The notes under the pieces are model-generated. The model made no database searches. It saw nothing but the letters and a program-made list of their open reading frames with translations, and was not told the origin of the DNA. Shown here one piece after another: positions 1-6,635 of a stretch of DNA of 7,389 bases (the first letter of the stretch is position 1; each line of letters starts with the position of its first letter). Origin of the DNA: Phytoactinopolyspora endophytica (lineage in GTDB: Bacteria > Actinomycetota > Actinomycetes > Jiangellales > Jiangellaceae); assembly GCF_004138495.1 (NCBI RefSeq), contig NZ_ML142853.1, forward strand, positions 119,103 to 126,491, read 5' to 3'. The translations under genes and the position numbers were made by a program.

Positions 1-367
1 GGAGAAGGTCACCGACGTAGTCGCGCTGTACTTGGCGCCGCCGGAGCACGCAATCGTGCTGTCGGTGGATGAGAAGTCGCAGATCCAGGCCTTGGACCGC
101 ACCGCGCCGCAGGACAACCTACAGATCCAAGTGCACTTTACTCCGATGTCGGGATCATGGTTGAGCCTGGTCGAGTTCTGGTTCGGCATCATCGACCGCC
201 AAGCCATCCACCACGGCACCTTCGGCTCGGTCAAAGACCTCAACACCGAGATCCGCGCCTTCATCGACGGCTGGAACGACCGCTGCCACCCCTTCATCTG
301 GACCAAGACCGCAGAAGAAGTTCTCAAGAAGGCAAACCGTCACCCATCTTCAGAAACGTGCCACTAG
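1..367 (+). pseudogene. IS630-family transposase, C-terminal remnant with internal deletion
   Basis: The reading frame is open from base 2 (its 5' part lies before the window) to the TAG at 365-367. It begins [17 protein letters not shown] and contains [13 protein letters not shown], the region of the first catalytic Asp (visible residue 23) of IS630/Tc1-type DDE transposases. It then jumps directly to [19 protein letters not shown], which carries the last catalytic Glu (residue 58), followed by the normal family C-terminus ([21 protein letters not shown]). In intact relatives roughly 80-90 residues lie between these blocks, including the second catalytic Asp in a DNYxTHK-type motif. They are missing here, with a junction near bases 107-122, yet the frame is kept. 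Such a protein cannot have a complete DDE site, so I call it a pseudogene. The size of the deletion is from memory of the family. No terminal inverted repeat of the element could be located. Confidence 0.88.
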
Positions 368-399
368 GAAGTGCCCCCGGTCGGCACCGGGGGCACTTC
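368..399. terminator. Bidirectional hairpin terminator between convergent genes
   Basis: A perfect 14-bp inverted repeat, GAAGTGCCCCCGGT / ACCGGGGGCACTTC, with a 4-base loop (CGGC). It starts on the base after the transposase stop on the plus strand and lies 6 bases beyond the TAA of the small minus-strand gene. There is no T-tract on either side, which is common for actinobacterial intrinsic terminators. Its position between two converging genes supports a terminator for both strands. The alternative, that it is part of the insertion-sequence end, is less likely because it does not look like an IS630 terminus. Confidence 0.75.
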
Positions 400-405
400 A
401 CGTGG

Positions 406-543
406 TTACTCGTCGTGTCGTCGCCATGAGGTCAGTTTTAGCACCTCAGGAATGTCCGCCGGTCGGGCACGCGAAACGGCCACAAGCCGGAACGCGATCC
501 ACAATGCGACGACAGCCAAACACGCAAGAATGATCTCTCGCAT
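406..543 (-). CDS. Small single-pass membrane protein, unknown function
   Basis: A 45-residue frame starting at the ATG at 541-543 and ending with TAA at 406-408. The start is chosen because GGGAG (551-555 on the complement) sits 7 bases upstream; a longer in-frame version reaching 615 adds an unattractive Cys/Arg-rich leader. Residues 4-22 (IILACLAVVALWIAFRLVA) form one hydrophobic segment. A short basic and polar tail follows, with a DIPEVLKL stretch and ending WRRHDE. This layout, a tiny N-terminal membrane anchor with a short tail, is seen in many conserved actinobacterial hypothetical proteins, but I do not recognise a family. It converges on the transposase remnant and shares the hairpin at 368-399 as a likely terminator. 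No promoter was convincing in the 200 bases upstream. It could be a chance frame. Confidence 0.5.
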   Translation of the reverse strand: MREIILACLAVVALWIAFRLVAVSRARPADIPEVLKLTSWRRHDE

Positions 544-744
544 GTTCCCGCTCCCTTCGATTCTGAAGGAGAGGAAACGGCGCTGAGAACAGTTGTGGCA
601 TGCGCATTGCCTCACATCAGCTTTGAGTCCTCATCGGGACGAAGTAAGCGCAGCGTGCAGCCTAACACGGTCGTGGTGTGACTAGCCCATTCTCACCCAA
701 CCCGAACCGCAACATAATTCACGACACGCTCCACTAGCAGGCAC
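544..744. other. Non-coding gap between racemase gene and small membrane-protein gene
   Basis: About 200 bases, visibly less GC-rich than the flanking genes. Apart from the ribosome binding site of the small gene, nothing convincing is seen. There is no strong hairpin after the racemase stop (745-747), so a terminator for the large minus-strand operon was not found here. A TAGGCT hexamer on the minus strand (complement of 658-663) resembles an actinobacterial -10 box, but no matching -35 element is correctly spaced. Confidence 0.5.
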
Positions 745-1863
745 TCACCGTGACGCGTCCGCGTCGATCCACTCGACTGTGGTCGTGAGCTCCCGCAAGA
801 TCTCGGGGATCGGGTTCACTCCGAGCCCGGCGCCGGTCGGCACCGCGACATGCCCCTGATCGAGCACGAACGGTTCGGTGATGTCCGTGCTGAAGTACCG
901 GTCGGAGGCGGACGTGTCGCCCGGCAGGTTGAACCCAGGCAGCGCCGCCAGCGCCACGTTCGCCGCCCTGCCCAGTCCCGTCTCCAGCATCCCTCCGCAC
1001 CACACCGCAACCCCGTGCGCCTGGCAGACGTCATGGATGCGACGAGCCTCGATATACCCGCCGACGCGGCCCGGCTTGATGTTGATCACGCGGGCAGCAC
1101 CCATCGCGATCGCATCCGCCGCCGTCTTCGCCGACACGATCGACTCGTCGAGGCAGATCGGCGTGCGGATGACCCGGGCCAACTCGGCATGCTGCCGCAG
1201 GTCTTCATCGTCCAACGGCTGCTCGATCAGCAGCAGGCCGAAGGGGTCGAGTCTGGAGAGGGTCGCCGAGTCCGCCAGCGTGTAGGCGGCGTTGGCATCG
1301 ACCTGAAGCAGCAGCTCATCACCGAAACGCTCACGGACCGCGCGCACCGGCTCGACGTCCCACCCCGGTTCGATCTTCAGCTTGATCCGCACGTACCCCT
1401 GCTCGAGATAGGCCTCGACAGCGTCCAGCAGTTCCGGAATGGTGTCCATGATTCCGACCGAGACGCCTGCCGGTACCCGATCCCTTACCGCACCCAGATA
1501 GGCACCGAACGACTCACCGCGCTGCCGGAGCCAGGCGTCCAGGACGGCCATCTCCAGGGCGGCCTTGGCCATTCGGTGTCCCTTGATATGCGCCAGCGCG
1601 GGACCCACCTGCTGCGGATCGATGTCGCGGGCGGCCAGCAACGGCGGCGCCAGGAAGTCCTTGATCACGGCTCCGGCTCCGGCGACGTACTCCGAGGAGT
1701 ACAACGGCTCGACGGTCGCCACACACTCTCCCCAGCCCTCGCCATCGGGCGTGACGGCTCTGACGAGCAGCGCGTCCCGCACCGTCTCGACACCGAACGA
1801 CGTACGGAAAGGGGCGACAAGGGGCAGCGACACGCGGCGCAGCTCGAATCCGTCCAGCTTCAC
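745..1863 (-). CDS. menC: N-succinylamino acid racemase / o-succinylbenzoate synthase (enolase superfamily)
   Basis: A 372-residue enzyme of the NSAR/OSBS group. It would racemise N-acyl (especially N-succinyl) amino acids through a metal-stabilised enolate, and members often also make o-succinylbenzoate for menaquinone. The N-terminal capping domain (about 1-125) opens with MKLDGFELRRV. The barrel carries the KxK acid/base motif K161-L-K163 (RIKLKI), metal ligands D189 (QVDAN), E214 (LIEQPL) and D239 (CLDES), and the opposite-face base K263 (NIKPGRVGGY). WCGGMLETG (288-296) is the usual substrate-site strand. These numbers match my memory of the Amycolatopsis NSAR (K163, D189, E214, D239, K263). 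The GTG start (1861-1863) overlaps the upstream stop by 4 bases (GTGA) and has AGAGGAA 6 bases upstream. No other menaquinone gene is visible, and the neighbours act on N-acyl or D-amino acids, so I favour the racemase role. The symbol menC is only the usual automatic label. Confidence 0.93.
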   Translation of the reverse strand: MKLDGFELRRVSLPLVAPFRTSFGVETVRDALLVRAVTPDGEGWGECVATVEPLYSSEYVAGAGAVIKDFLAPPLLAARDIDPQQVGPALAHIKGHRMAKAALEMAVLDAWLRQRGESFGAYLGAVRDRVPAGVSVGIMDTIPELLDAVEAYLEQGYVRIKLKIEPGWDVEPVRAVRERFGDELLLQVDANAAYTLADSATLSRLDPFGLLLIEQPLDDEDLRQHAELARVIRTPICLDESIVSAKTAADAIAMGAARVINIKPGRVGGYIEARRIHDVCQAHGVAVWCGGMLETGLGRAANVALAALPGFNLPGDTSASDRYFSTDITEPFVLDQGHVAVPTGAGLGVNPIPEILRELTTTVEWIDADASR

Positions 1864-2762
1864 GACACGTTCCTCTCGACGACATACGAACCTGACCTGG
1901 TGAACCCGGTGACAGCGGCGCCCTCGGCCAGCAGCTCACCCAGGATGTCCCGCACCGCCACCCGCCAGCTCCATGCGGTCGCCGGGTCAATACGCCGCAG
2001 ACCCTCGATGTCCGACGGCGTCTGCACCAGCACCGTTCTGGCGCGACTCCACGCGGCTCCCGGCGCGATCTCCGGATTTCCGGACTCCGACTCGGTCAGC
2101 GCGGGGACAACGTCCGACCACGTGGCCGTCGGCATGCTCGCATCCGTCTCGGCCCGCGGCTCGGCACTCGCCTGCACACCTGCCGACGTCGTGATATCCC
2201 ACGCGACGACGACTCGGTCACTGCCCTGCCCAGCGTTTAGCCCGTCGTCGATCTCCCCATAGAAGTCGACGACGTACTCTCGCGGCCGTGCCCCAAGTTT
2301 GGCGAGATTCACGTACGCGTTGCGCCGAACCAGCGGATCGAACGTCCACGTGATCTCGCTCAGCCCTCGCTCCAATGCCCAGGCTCGCTGGTGCAGCTTG
2401 AGCGCGTATCCGACGCCTCTACCGCGAGCGCTCCCGACGACGCCGGCCATGTGCGAGTGCAGCGCAGTCCCCACCGGTGCGGCGAAGAAGCCGACCGCGA
2501 CGCCGAGCAGACGAGACTCGTCGACTGCTGCGGCCACATAGTTCCCAGCGTGTGCCAGTGCACGCAGCTCCTCGACCGGGATCAGGGAATGCCCCGGTGG
2601 CGCCTGCCACACCTCGTCGACGACGTCGACCACCATCGCCAGCTCGGCCGGTTCGCTCAGCATACGCAGCTCGACTCCGGCCCGCCGGGCCGCAGTACGG
2701 GCCACCTCCATTGCTGCGTCCGCCGCCGCGGTCTCCGCCGCCGGCTCAGCGTGTCCCGACAT
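1860..2762 (-). CDS. GNAT-superfamily N-acyltransferase, COG3375 type (probable amino acid N-succinyltransferase)
   Basis: A 300-residue protein. The GNAT fold spans about residues 30-190. It has the acyl-CoA pyrophosphate-binding loop R113-GRG-V-G118 after the HSHMAGVV strand, then ITWTFDPLVRRNAYVNLAKLGA (137-158) and DFYGEIDDGLN (166-176) with SDRVVVAW, the signature I know from COG3375 acetyltransferases. The C-terminal third ends in a WRVAVRDILGELLAEG helix and a YVVE strand, also usual for that group. The start is the ATG at 2760-2762, because GGGGG lies 5 bases upstream. An ATG at 2772-2774 has its binding site too close, and one at 2709-2711 has none. It overlaps the deacylase gene by 17 bases and the racemase gene by 4. 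Members beside NSAR genes succinylate D-amino acids in the Geobacillus pathway. Succinyl-CoA as donor here is an inference from this pairing. Confidence 0.87.
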   Translation of the reverse strand: MSGHAEPAAETAAADAAMEVARTAARRAGVELRMLSEPAELAMVVDVVDEVWQAPPGHSLIPVEELRALAHAGNYVAAAVDESRLLGVAVGFFAAPVGTALHSHMAGVVGSARGRGVGYALKLHQRAWALERGLSEITWTFDPLVRRNAYVNLAKLGARPREYVVDFYGEIDDGLNAGQGSDRVVVAWDITTSAGVQASAEPRAETDASMPTATWSDVVPALTESESGNPEIAPGAAWSRARTVLVQTPSDIEGLRRIDPATAWSWRVAVRDILGELLAEGAAVTGFTRSGSYVVERNVS

Positions 2763-4389
2763 CACGACCCCCATCCTTGCGCAGTACAAGCCCGCGACGC
2801 TCCCCTGTGAAGGCGCCGCCGACCACCACCGATACACCGCCGAGCACCACGGTCTGGATGCCCGTCACCGGCATGTACGGGTCGGTCGCCGTGCCGTCGT
2901 GCCCGATTGTCTCCGGGTCGAAGACGACGACGTCGGCGTGGCTGCCCGGAAGCAACGTACCTCGGCCGACCAGCCCAAAATGGCCGGCGACCAGCGACGT
3001 CGCCTTCCGGATGGCGTCAGCCAGATCGAGAACGCCCAGCTCCCGGACATAGCGTCCGAGCAGTCTCGGATACGTGCCCACACTACGCGGGTGCACCGGT
3101 CCCGGACCCGGAACGCCGTTGTCCGACCCGATGGCCACCAGCGGGCTGGCCATGATCTCCCGGACATCGCTCTCGGCCATCCCCTCGATGACCATCCCCG
3201 CGGCCGGGTCGGCGGCGACGAGCTCACAGACGACGTCGAACGGGTCACGTTCCCCGGCGAGCTCCGCGAGTGTCCGCCCGACCACCGACGCGTCGGCGTG
3301 CGAGACGACGAGAACGTGCTCCGGGGCCGCCTCCGTCCAGAGACCGTCGCCCGGCTCTCCCTGCAGCGCCTGGGTGTGCCACTCCGCCCGCTTCTCCGGA
3401 TCCCCCAGGTTGGAGGTGACTTCGGCACGGTCGCCGGCCAGGGCCACATTCGGCAGCAACGCGGACAGCGCCGTCGCGGACGCGGTGTACGGGTACTGGT
3501 CGCCAAGCACATCGATCCCGGCCAGCCGCGCGGCCTCGATGCGTGCCAGCAGCTCGCCGGCCCGTCCATGGTTCTCCCGACCGGCGAGCTTGCAATGCGA
3601 GATTTGCAGGCGCAGCCCACCGGCTCGGGCGACGGTCACCGCCTCGTCTACGGCGTCCAGCACCCGACGTCCCTCGTCGCGCATGTGTGTGGCGTACAGC
3701 CCGCCCAGTGGGGCGACGGCCCGGGCGACGCGGCACAGCTCGGCGGTGTCCGCGTAGCAACCCGGCGGGTAGATCAACCCGGTGGAGAACCCGAGCGCCC
3801 CGTCGCCCATGGACTCGGCGGCGAGCCGGAGCATCTTGTCCAGAGCCGGCGGGTCGAGGTGTTCGGCGGGTCCGTTCGTGGTCAGCCGGAGCGTACCGTG
3901 ACCCACCAGGTAAGCGACGTGGTTGGTCGGGCCGGCGGTCTGCGCCGCGTCCAGGAACTCAGCCATCGTGCGCGGCCGGACCTCCACTCCGCGGACGATC
4001 TCGTGCAACGACGACGCCAGCTGTTCGGCCGCCGCCGTCGACGTCGGCGCGAAGCTGATCCCGCAGTTCCCGTTGATCTCGGTGGTGACCCCTTGCAGCA
4101 GCTTGAACGGCTGCGGCTCGGCCATGAACGGCACCAGGTCGCTGTGCGCATGCGGATCGACGAAACCGGGGGCCACCGCCAGCCCGGCACAGTCCAGGAT
4201 CCGCGCACCCGCAGGCACATCGACCGGGCCCGCGTGGGCGGCATCCGCGTCAACAGCGCACGGATCGACAGCGCTACCGATCTGCCGGACACGGCCGTCG
4301 GCGATCAGCACGTCGGCGCGCACGCCGGGCGAGCCCAGCCCGTCGTACACCGTCCCGCCCCGCAATACCAGCGGCCGGGCGTCACTCAT
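2746..4389 (-). CDS. N-acyl-D-amino-acid deacylase (D-aminoacylase family amidohydrolase)
   Basis: A 547-residue metal-dependent amidohydrolase that should hydrolyse N-acyl-D-amino acids to the free D-amino acid and a carboxylate. The N-terminal beta-sandwich strand LVLRGGTVYDGLGSPG leads into PGFVDPHAHSD with H80 and H82. The bridging-ligand motif NGNCG gives C109, YATHMRDEG gives H235, QISHCK gives H265 and GSDNG gives D423, together the zinc-ligand set known from Alcaligenes D-aminoacylase. HPRSVGTYPRLLGRYVRE (433-450) and the C-terminal GSHADVVVFDP, DGTATDPYMPVTGIQTV are family hallmarks. Length is normal and no signal peptide is visible, so it is cytoplasmic. The start is the ATG at 4387-4389, which overlaps the S9 peptidase stop by 8 bases. 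There is no clear ribosome binding site, suggesting translational coupling. Upstream in-frame codons reach 4575 but encode Arg/Ser-rich antisense-type sequence. The acyl group and amino acid preferred are unknown; N-acyl-D-Glu or D-Asp specificity is possible. Confidence 0.92.
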   Translation of the reverse strand: MSDARPLVLRGGTVYDGLGSPGVRADVLIADGRVRQIGSAVDPCAVDADAAHAGPVDVPAGARILDCAGLAVAPGFVDPHAHSDLVPFMAEPQPFKLLQGVTTEINGNCGISFAPTSTAAAEQLASSLHEIVRGVEVRPRTMAEFLDAAQTAGPTNHVAYLVGHGTLRLTTNGPAEHLDPPALDKMLRLAAESMGDGALGFSTGLIYPPGCYADTAELCRVARAVAPLGGLYATHMRDEGRRVLDAVDEAVTVARAGGLRLQISHCKLAGRENHGRAGELLARIEAARLAGIDVLGDQYPYTASATALSALLPNVALAGDRAEVTSNLGDPEKRAEWHTQALQGEPGDGLWTEAAPEHVLVVSHADASVVGRTLAELAGERDPFDVVCELVAADPAAGMVIEGMAESDVREIMASPLVAIGSDNGVPGPGPVHPRSVGTYPRLLGRYVRELGVLDLADAIRKATSLVAGHFGLVGRGTLLPGSHADVVVFDPETIGHDGTATDPYMPVTGIQTVVLGGVSVVVGGAFTGERRGLVLRKDGGRDVGTR

Positions 4390-6595
4390 CGGCGGAGGCG
4401 TGCTCGGTGACCCAGCGGACAATCTGGCGGCTGTAGTCGATCCGGCACGACGGGGTGCCGTCGGCCATGAACTGGTGCGACTCCCCCGGATACAACACCA
4501 TCTGCGTCTGCACGCCCAGTGAGCGCAGTGCCGTGAACCACTCCTCGCCCTGTCCGACCGGGCAACGCTCGTCATTCATCGCGTGTACGACCAGCGTCGG
4601 CGTGGTCACGTGCTCCACTCGTTCGATCGGCGACTGGGCACGGATCAACTCCCGTCCGGCGTAGAGGTCACCGCCGAACTCCAGCATCGCGAACACCCGG
4701 CTCAGGTCCGAGCTGCCCGCCATACTCACCAGGTCGGTGACCGGCCCGCCGGTGACGGCCGCGGCGAACCGGCCGGTGCGTGTCGTCAGGTGACACGTAG
4801 TGAACCCGCCGTAGCTGTATCCGCAGATCGCCAGCCGCTCGGGGTCCGCAATGCCTTCCGCCACCAACGCGTCCACCGGCTCGAGGAAGTCGCGTTCGTC
4901 GCCGATCCCCCACGACGCGGGGCTGGCGGCATAGAAGGACTCGCCGTAGCCGTCGCTGGCCCGTGGGTTGAGCAGCAGCACCGTCCAGCCTTGGCCGGCG
5001 AGTACCTGGTGATAGGGGTGCGCCGGCTCCATGTGCGGGCCCCACGCCATGTGCGGACCGCCATGCGCATCCAGCACCAGCGGCTGCGGACCCTGGGCAT
5101 TCGGGTCGCGGACGATGCGGCCGTGGACGACGGTCCCGTCGCCGATGGTGAACTCGCGCTCCTGCGTCGGGATGAACGCGACGTCCGGCAGCGCAGTGGA
5201 GGTCAGAGCGGTCAGCGTCGCGACGTCACCGGTGTCCAGGTTCAGCAGACCGATCTCTCCGAACGACGAGCCGTTCCGGACGACGATGGCCGCCACTCCT
5301 GGCGCCGGTGCCGTCGACAGGCCAGACACGGAGACGTCCGGGTCGGCCATCAGCGGCTCGGGCTTGCCGCCGTCGAGGTCCACCCGGTAGAGGTGGGCCG
5401 CCCCTCGGTCGTTGACGCAGAAGACCACCGTGCGTCCGTCGCCGACGAACTGCGGCGCACCACCGGCCCACTCCGGACCGCCGGGTGCCACATTGCGGTC
5501 CAGCGACGCGGCCAGATCGAGCATCTGAACGCTACCGCTGAGCGCTGCGCCACCGTGGGACGCTGCGTCACCGCGGGCCGCGACGTCACCGTACGGCACT
5601 GCGTCACCGTGGGACGGTACGTCATCGCTGGGCGCAGCGTCGTGAGTCGGATCGCTGTCCTGCCCGTCCATCGGGATCCAGAGCAGACAGGTGTGACCGA
5701 TTCGCACCGTCGGGGTTCCCACCGCCAACAGGCCCGAACCGTCCGGAGCCCAGACCACGCTGTCCAGTCGACCGTCCGCGGGACCGATCCGTCGCGGTAC
5801 GGCGAAGGTGTCGCCACCGGTCGCTCGCACGGACGTCCCGACCACGGCCGGCACGTCGACGATGTAGGCCGCCGATCGCAGTGTCAGATCCGCGTCCGGG
5901 TCCATCGCGGCGGTGAACGCGATCCGCATGCCGTCCAGGGACCACGCCGGTGCGCTCGCGTCCCAGTCGCCGGAGGTGATCTGGCGGACCTCGCCGTCCT
6001 CCAGATCGAGGACGTGCACATGGCGGCGTGTATCGCCACGCAGCCCTGCACCGTCGGCCTTGTAACCTAGCCGGTCGACGACGACTGGGCCACGGTCGGG
6101 CTGTCGTCCAGACGCCGAGCCCGACGCGGTGAACGCGATCCGGCGGCCGTCGGGGCTCCAGACCGGCGCGCCCGCCCCCAGCGGCAGATCGGTAACACGT
6201 CGCGGCTCACGATCGCCGCCCATCGGCAGGACTCCACCGCCGTCGTCCATCGGCAGAACCCATATCTGCGCAGCGCCGCCAGGTCGCCCGCCCGCCCCAC
6301 CGCCGCCAGGCCCGCTGAGCGAACCGTCACCGCCGAGCGAACCGTCGTCGACACGCACGAACGCGATCCGTTCCCCATCCGGAGACCACGCCGGCGACGT
6401 GTCGGCCCAGCCCGTGGTCAACTGCTCCGGTGCGGCATTCGACGACGCCGGCACGGTCCACAGGGCACGCCGGTTACGGTCCGCATCCCGGTCCGCCGTG
6501 CGCACGACGTAGACCACCCGCTGTCCGTCCGGCGAGATCGCCGGAGAGCTGGGGACCGCGAAGTCCCACAAGTCGTCGAGAGCCAAAGGCCGCAT
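4382..6595 (-). CDS. S9 family peptidase (acylaminoacyl-peptidase / prolyl oligopeptidase type)
   Basis: A 737-residue cytoplasmic serine peptidase that would cleave short peptides or remove N-acylated N-terminal residues. The N-terminal two thirds form a beta-propeller with WD40-like SPDG repeats (PAISPDGQRVVY, PAWSPDGERIAF, PVWSPDGRRIAF, PAWSLDGMRIAF, VVWAPDGSGLL). The alpha/beta-hydrolase domain (about 480-737) has the HGGPH oxyanion loop (511-515), nucleophile S594 in GYSYGG, D675 in MNDERCP and H707 in GESHQF. No signal peptide is seen. I choose the ATG at 6593-6595 because AAAGGAA sits 6 bases before it; a GTG directly upstream (6596-6598) would add one residue with a tighter spacing. 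Two odd low-complexity inserts interrupt the propeller: a Gly-rich one (about residues 83-109) and six 6-residue repeats (319-354). It is 73 bases or more downstream of the S12 gene and overlaps the deacylase. Confidence 0.93.
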   Translation of the reverse strand: MRPLALDDLWDFAVPSSPAISPDGQRVVYVVRTADRDADRNRRALWTVPASSNAAPEQLTTGWADTSPAWSPDGERIAFVRVDDGSLGGDGSLSGPGGGGAGGRPGGAAQIWVLPMDDGGGVLPMGGDREPRRVTDLPLGAGAPVWSPDGRRIAFTASGSASGRQPDRGPVVVDRLGYKADGAGLRGDTRRHVHVLDLEDGEVRQITSGDWDASAPAWSLDGMRIAFTAAMDPDADLTLRSAAYIVDVPAVVGTSVRATGGDTFAVPRRIGPADGRLDSVVWAPDGSGLLAVGTPTVRIGHTCLLWIPMDGQDSDPTHDAAPSDDVPSHGDAVPYGDVAARGDAASHGGAALSGSVQMLDLAASLDRNVAPGGPEWAGGAPQFVGDGRTVVFCVNDRGAAHLYRVDLDGGKPEPLMADPDVSVSGLSTAPAPGVAAIVVRNGSSFGEIGLLNLDTGDVATLTALTSTALPDVAFIPTQEREFTIGDGTVVHGRIVRDPNAQGPQPLVLDAHGGPHMAWGPHMEPAHPYHQVLAGQGWTVLLLNPRASDGYGESFYAASPASWGIGDERDFLEPVDALVAEGIADPERLAICGYSYGGFTTCHLTTRTGRFAAAVTGGPVTDLVSMAGSSDLSRVFAMLEFGGDLYAGRELIRAQSPIERVEHVTTPTLVVHAMNDERCPVGQGEEWFTALRSLGVQTQMVLYPGESHQFMADGTPSCRIDYSRQIVRWVTEHASADE
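5534..5641 (-). repeat. Six tandem 18-bp repeats coding a 6-residue unit inside the S9 peptidase
   Basis: Six degenerate copies of an 18-base unit, best seen as GACGCAGCGTCCCACGGT on the minus strand. They encode DAAPSD, DVPSHG, DAVPYG, DVAARG, DAASHG and GAALSG (residues 319-354, counting from the ATG at 6595). The unit length keeps the frame. The block falls between two propeller blades (after LLWIPMDGQD and before VQMLDLAASL), so it is likely a disordered surface loop formed by local duplication. Confidence 0.85.
6269..6349 (-). repeat. Gly-rich insert with an 18-bp-period direct repeat in the S9 peptidase
   Basis: The stretch codes for residues about 83-109, starting DDGSLGGDGSLSGP and continuing as a Gly-rich run. 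A 12-base direct repeat, gagcgaaccgtc on the plus strand, occurs at 6317-6328 and 6335-6346, exactly 18 bases apart, giving GSLGGD/GSLSGP. Immediately downstream the protein repeats VLPM (complement of about 6212-6259). It reads as a slippage-prone linker within the propeller. Confidence 0.7.
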
Positions 6596-6601
6596 CACAC
6601 G

Positions 6602-6608
6602 TTCCTTT
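6602..6608 (-). promoter_or_regulatory. Ribosome binding site deciding the S9 peptidase start
   Basis: AAAGGAA on the minus strand, 6 bases before the ATG at 6593-6595 and only 3 before the GTG at 6596-6598. The spacing favours the ATG. The following bases (CGTGT) match those between the AGAGGAA site and GTG of the racemase gene, so the two leaders look alike. Confidence 0.6.
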
Positions 6609-6635
6609 CATTCGCGTCCTCGCGTACGGCGCTTT

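Noticed and set aside
371..586. Plus-strand frame of 71 residues
   Set aside because: It begins inside the hairpin, has no ribosome binding site, and its Ser/Arg-rich sequence is the mirror of the small membrane-protein gene.
597..611. Palindrome-like GGCA-TGCGCA-TTGCC
   Set aside because: The arms are off-centre by one base around the core, and it is too short to support a site.
613..700. Promoter for the small membrane-protein gene
   Set aside because: A TAGGCT -10-like hexamer exists on the minus strand, but no acceptable -35 element lies at 16-18 bases.
745..1863. L-Ala-D/L-Glu epimerase, another enolase-superfamily enzyme that would fit peptidoglycan recycling
   Set aside because: The sequence matches the NSAR/OSBS group, with the MKLxGxELRRV start, GHRMAKAALEMAVLDA and WCGGMLETGLGRAANVALA blocks, rather than the dipeptide epimerases.
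850..2262. Long plus-strand open frame of 470 residues
   Set aside because: It lies antisense to the racemase and GNAT genes, is Arg/His/Gln-rich with no recognisable motif, and is a typical high-GC mirror frame.
2899..4410. Long plus-strand open frame of 503 residues
   Set aside because: Antisense to the deacylase gene, whose protein has complete catalytic motifs. The plus frame has none.
4390..4575. Extended N-terminus for the deacylase
   Set aside because: The extra 62 residues run antisense-like through the S9 catalytic region, are Arg/Ser-rich, and do not resemble the family. The ATG at 4387-4389 gives the expected N-terminus.
5534..5641. CRISPR array
   Set aside because: The repeat units are contiguous, degenerate, 18 bases long and in frame within a gene, with no spacers.
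4583..6070. Long plus-strand open frame of 495 residues
   Set aside because: Antisense to the S9 peptidase. The repeated look of part of it (CVTVGR-like units) is only the 18-bp array read on the other strand.
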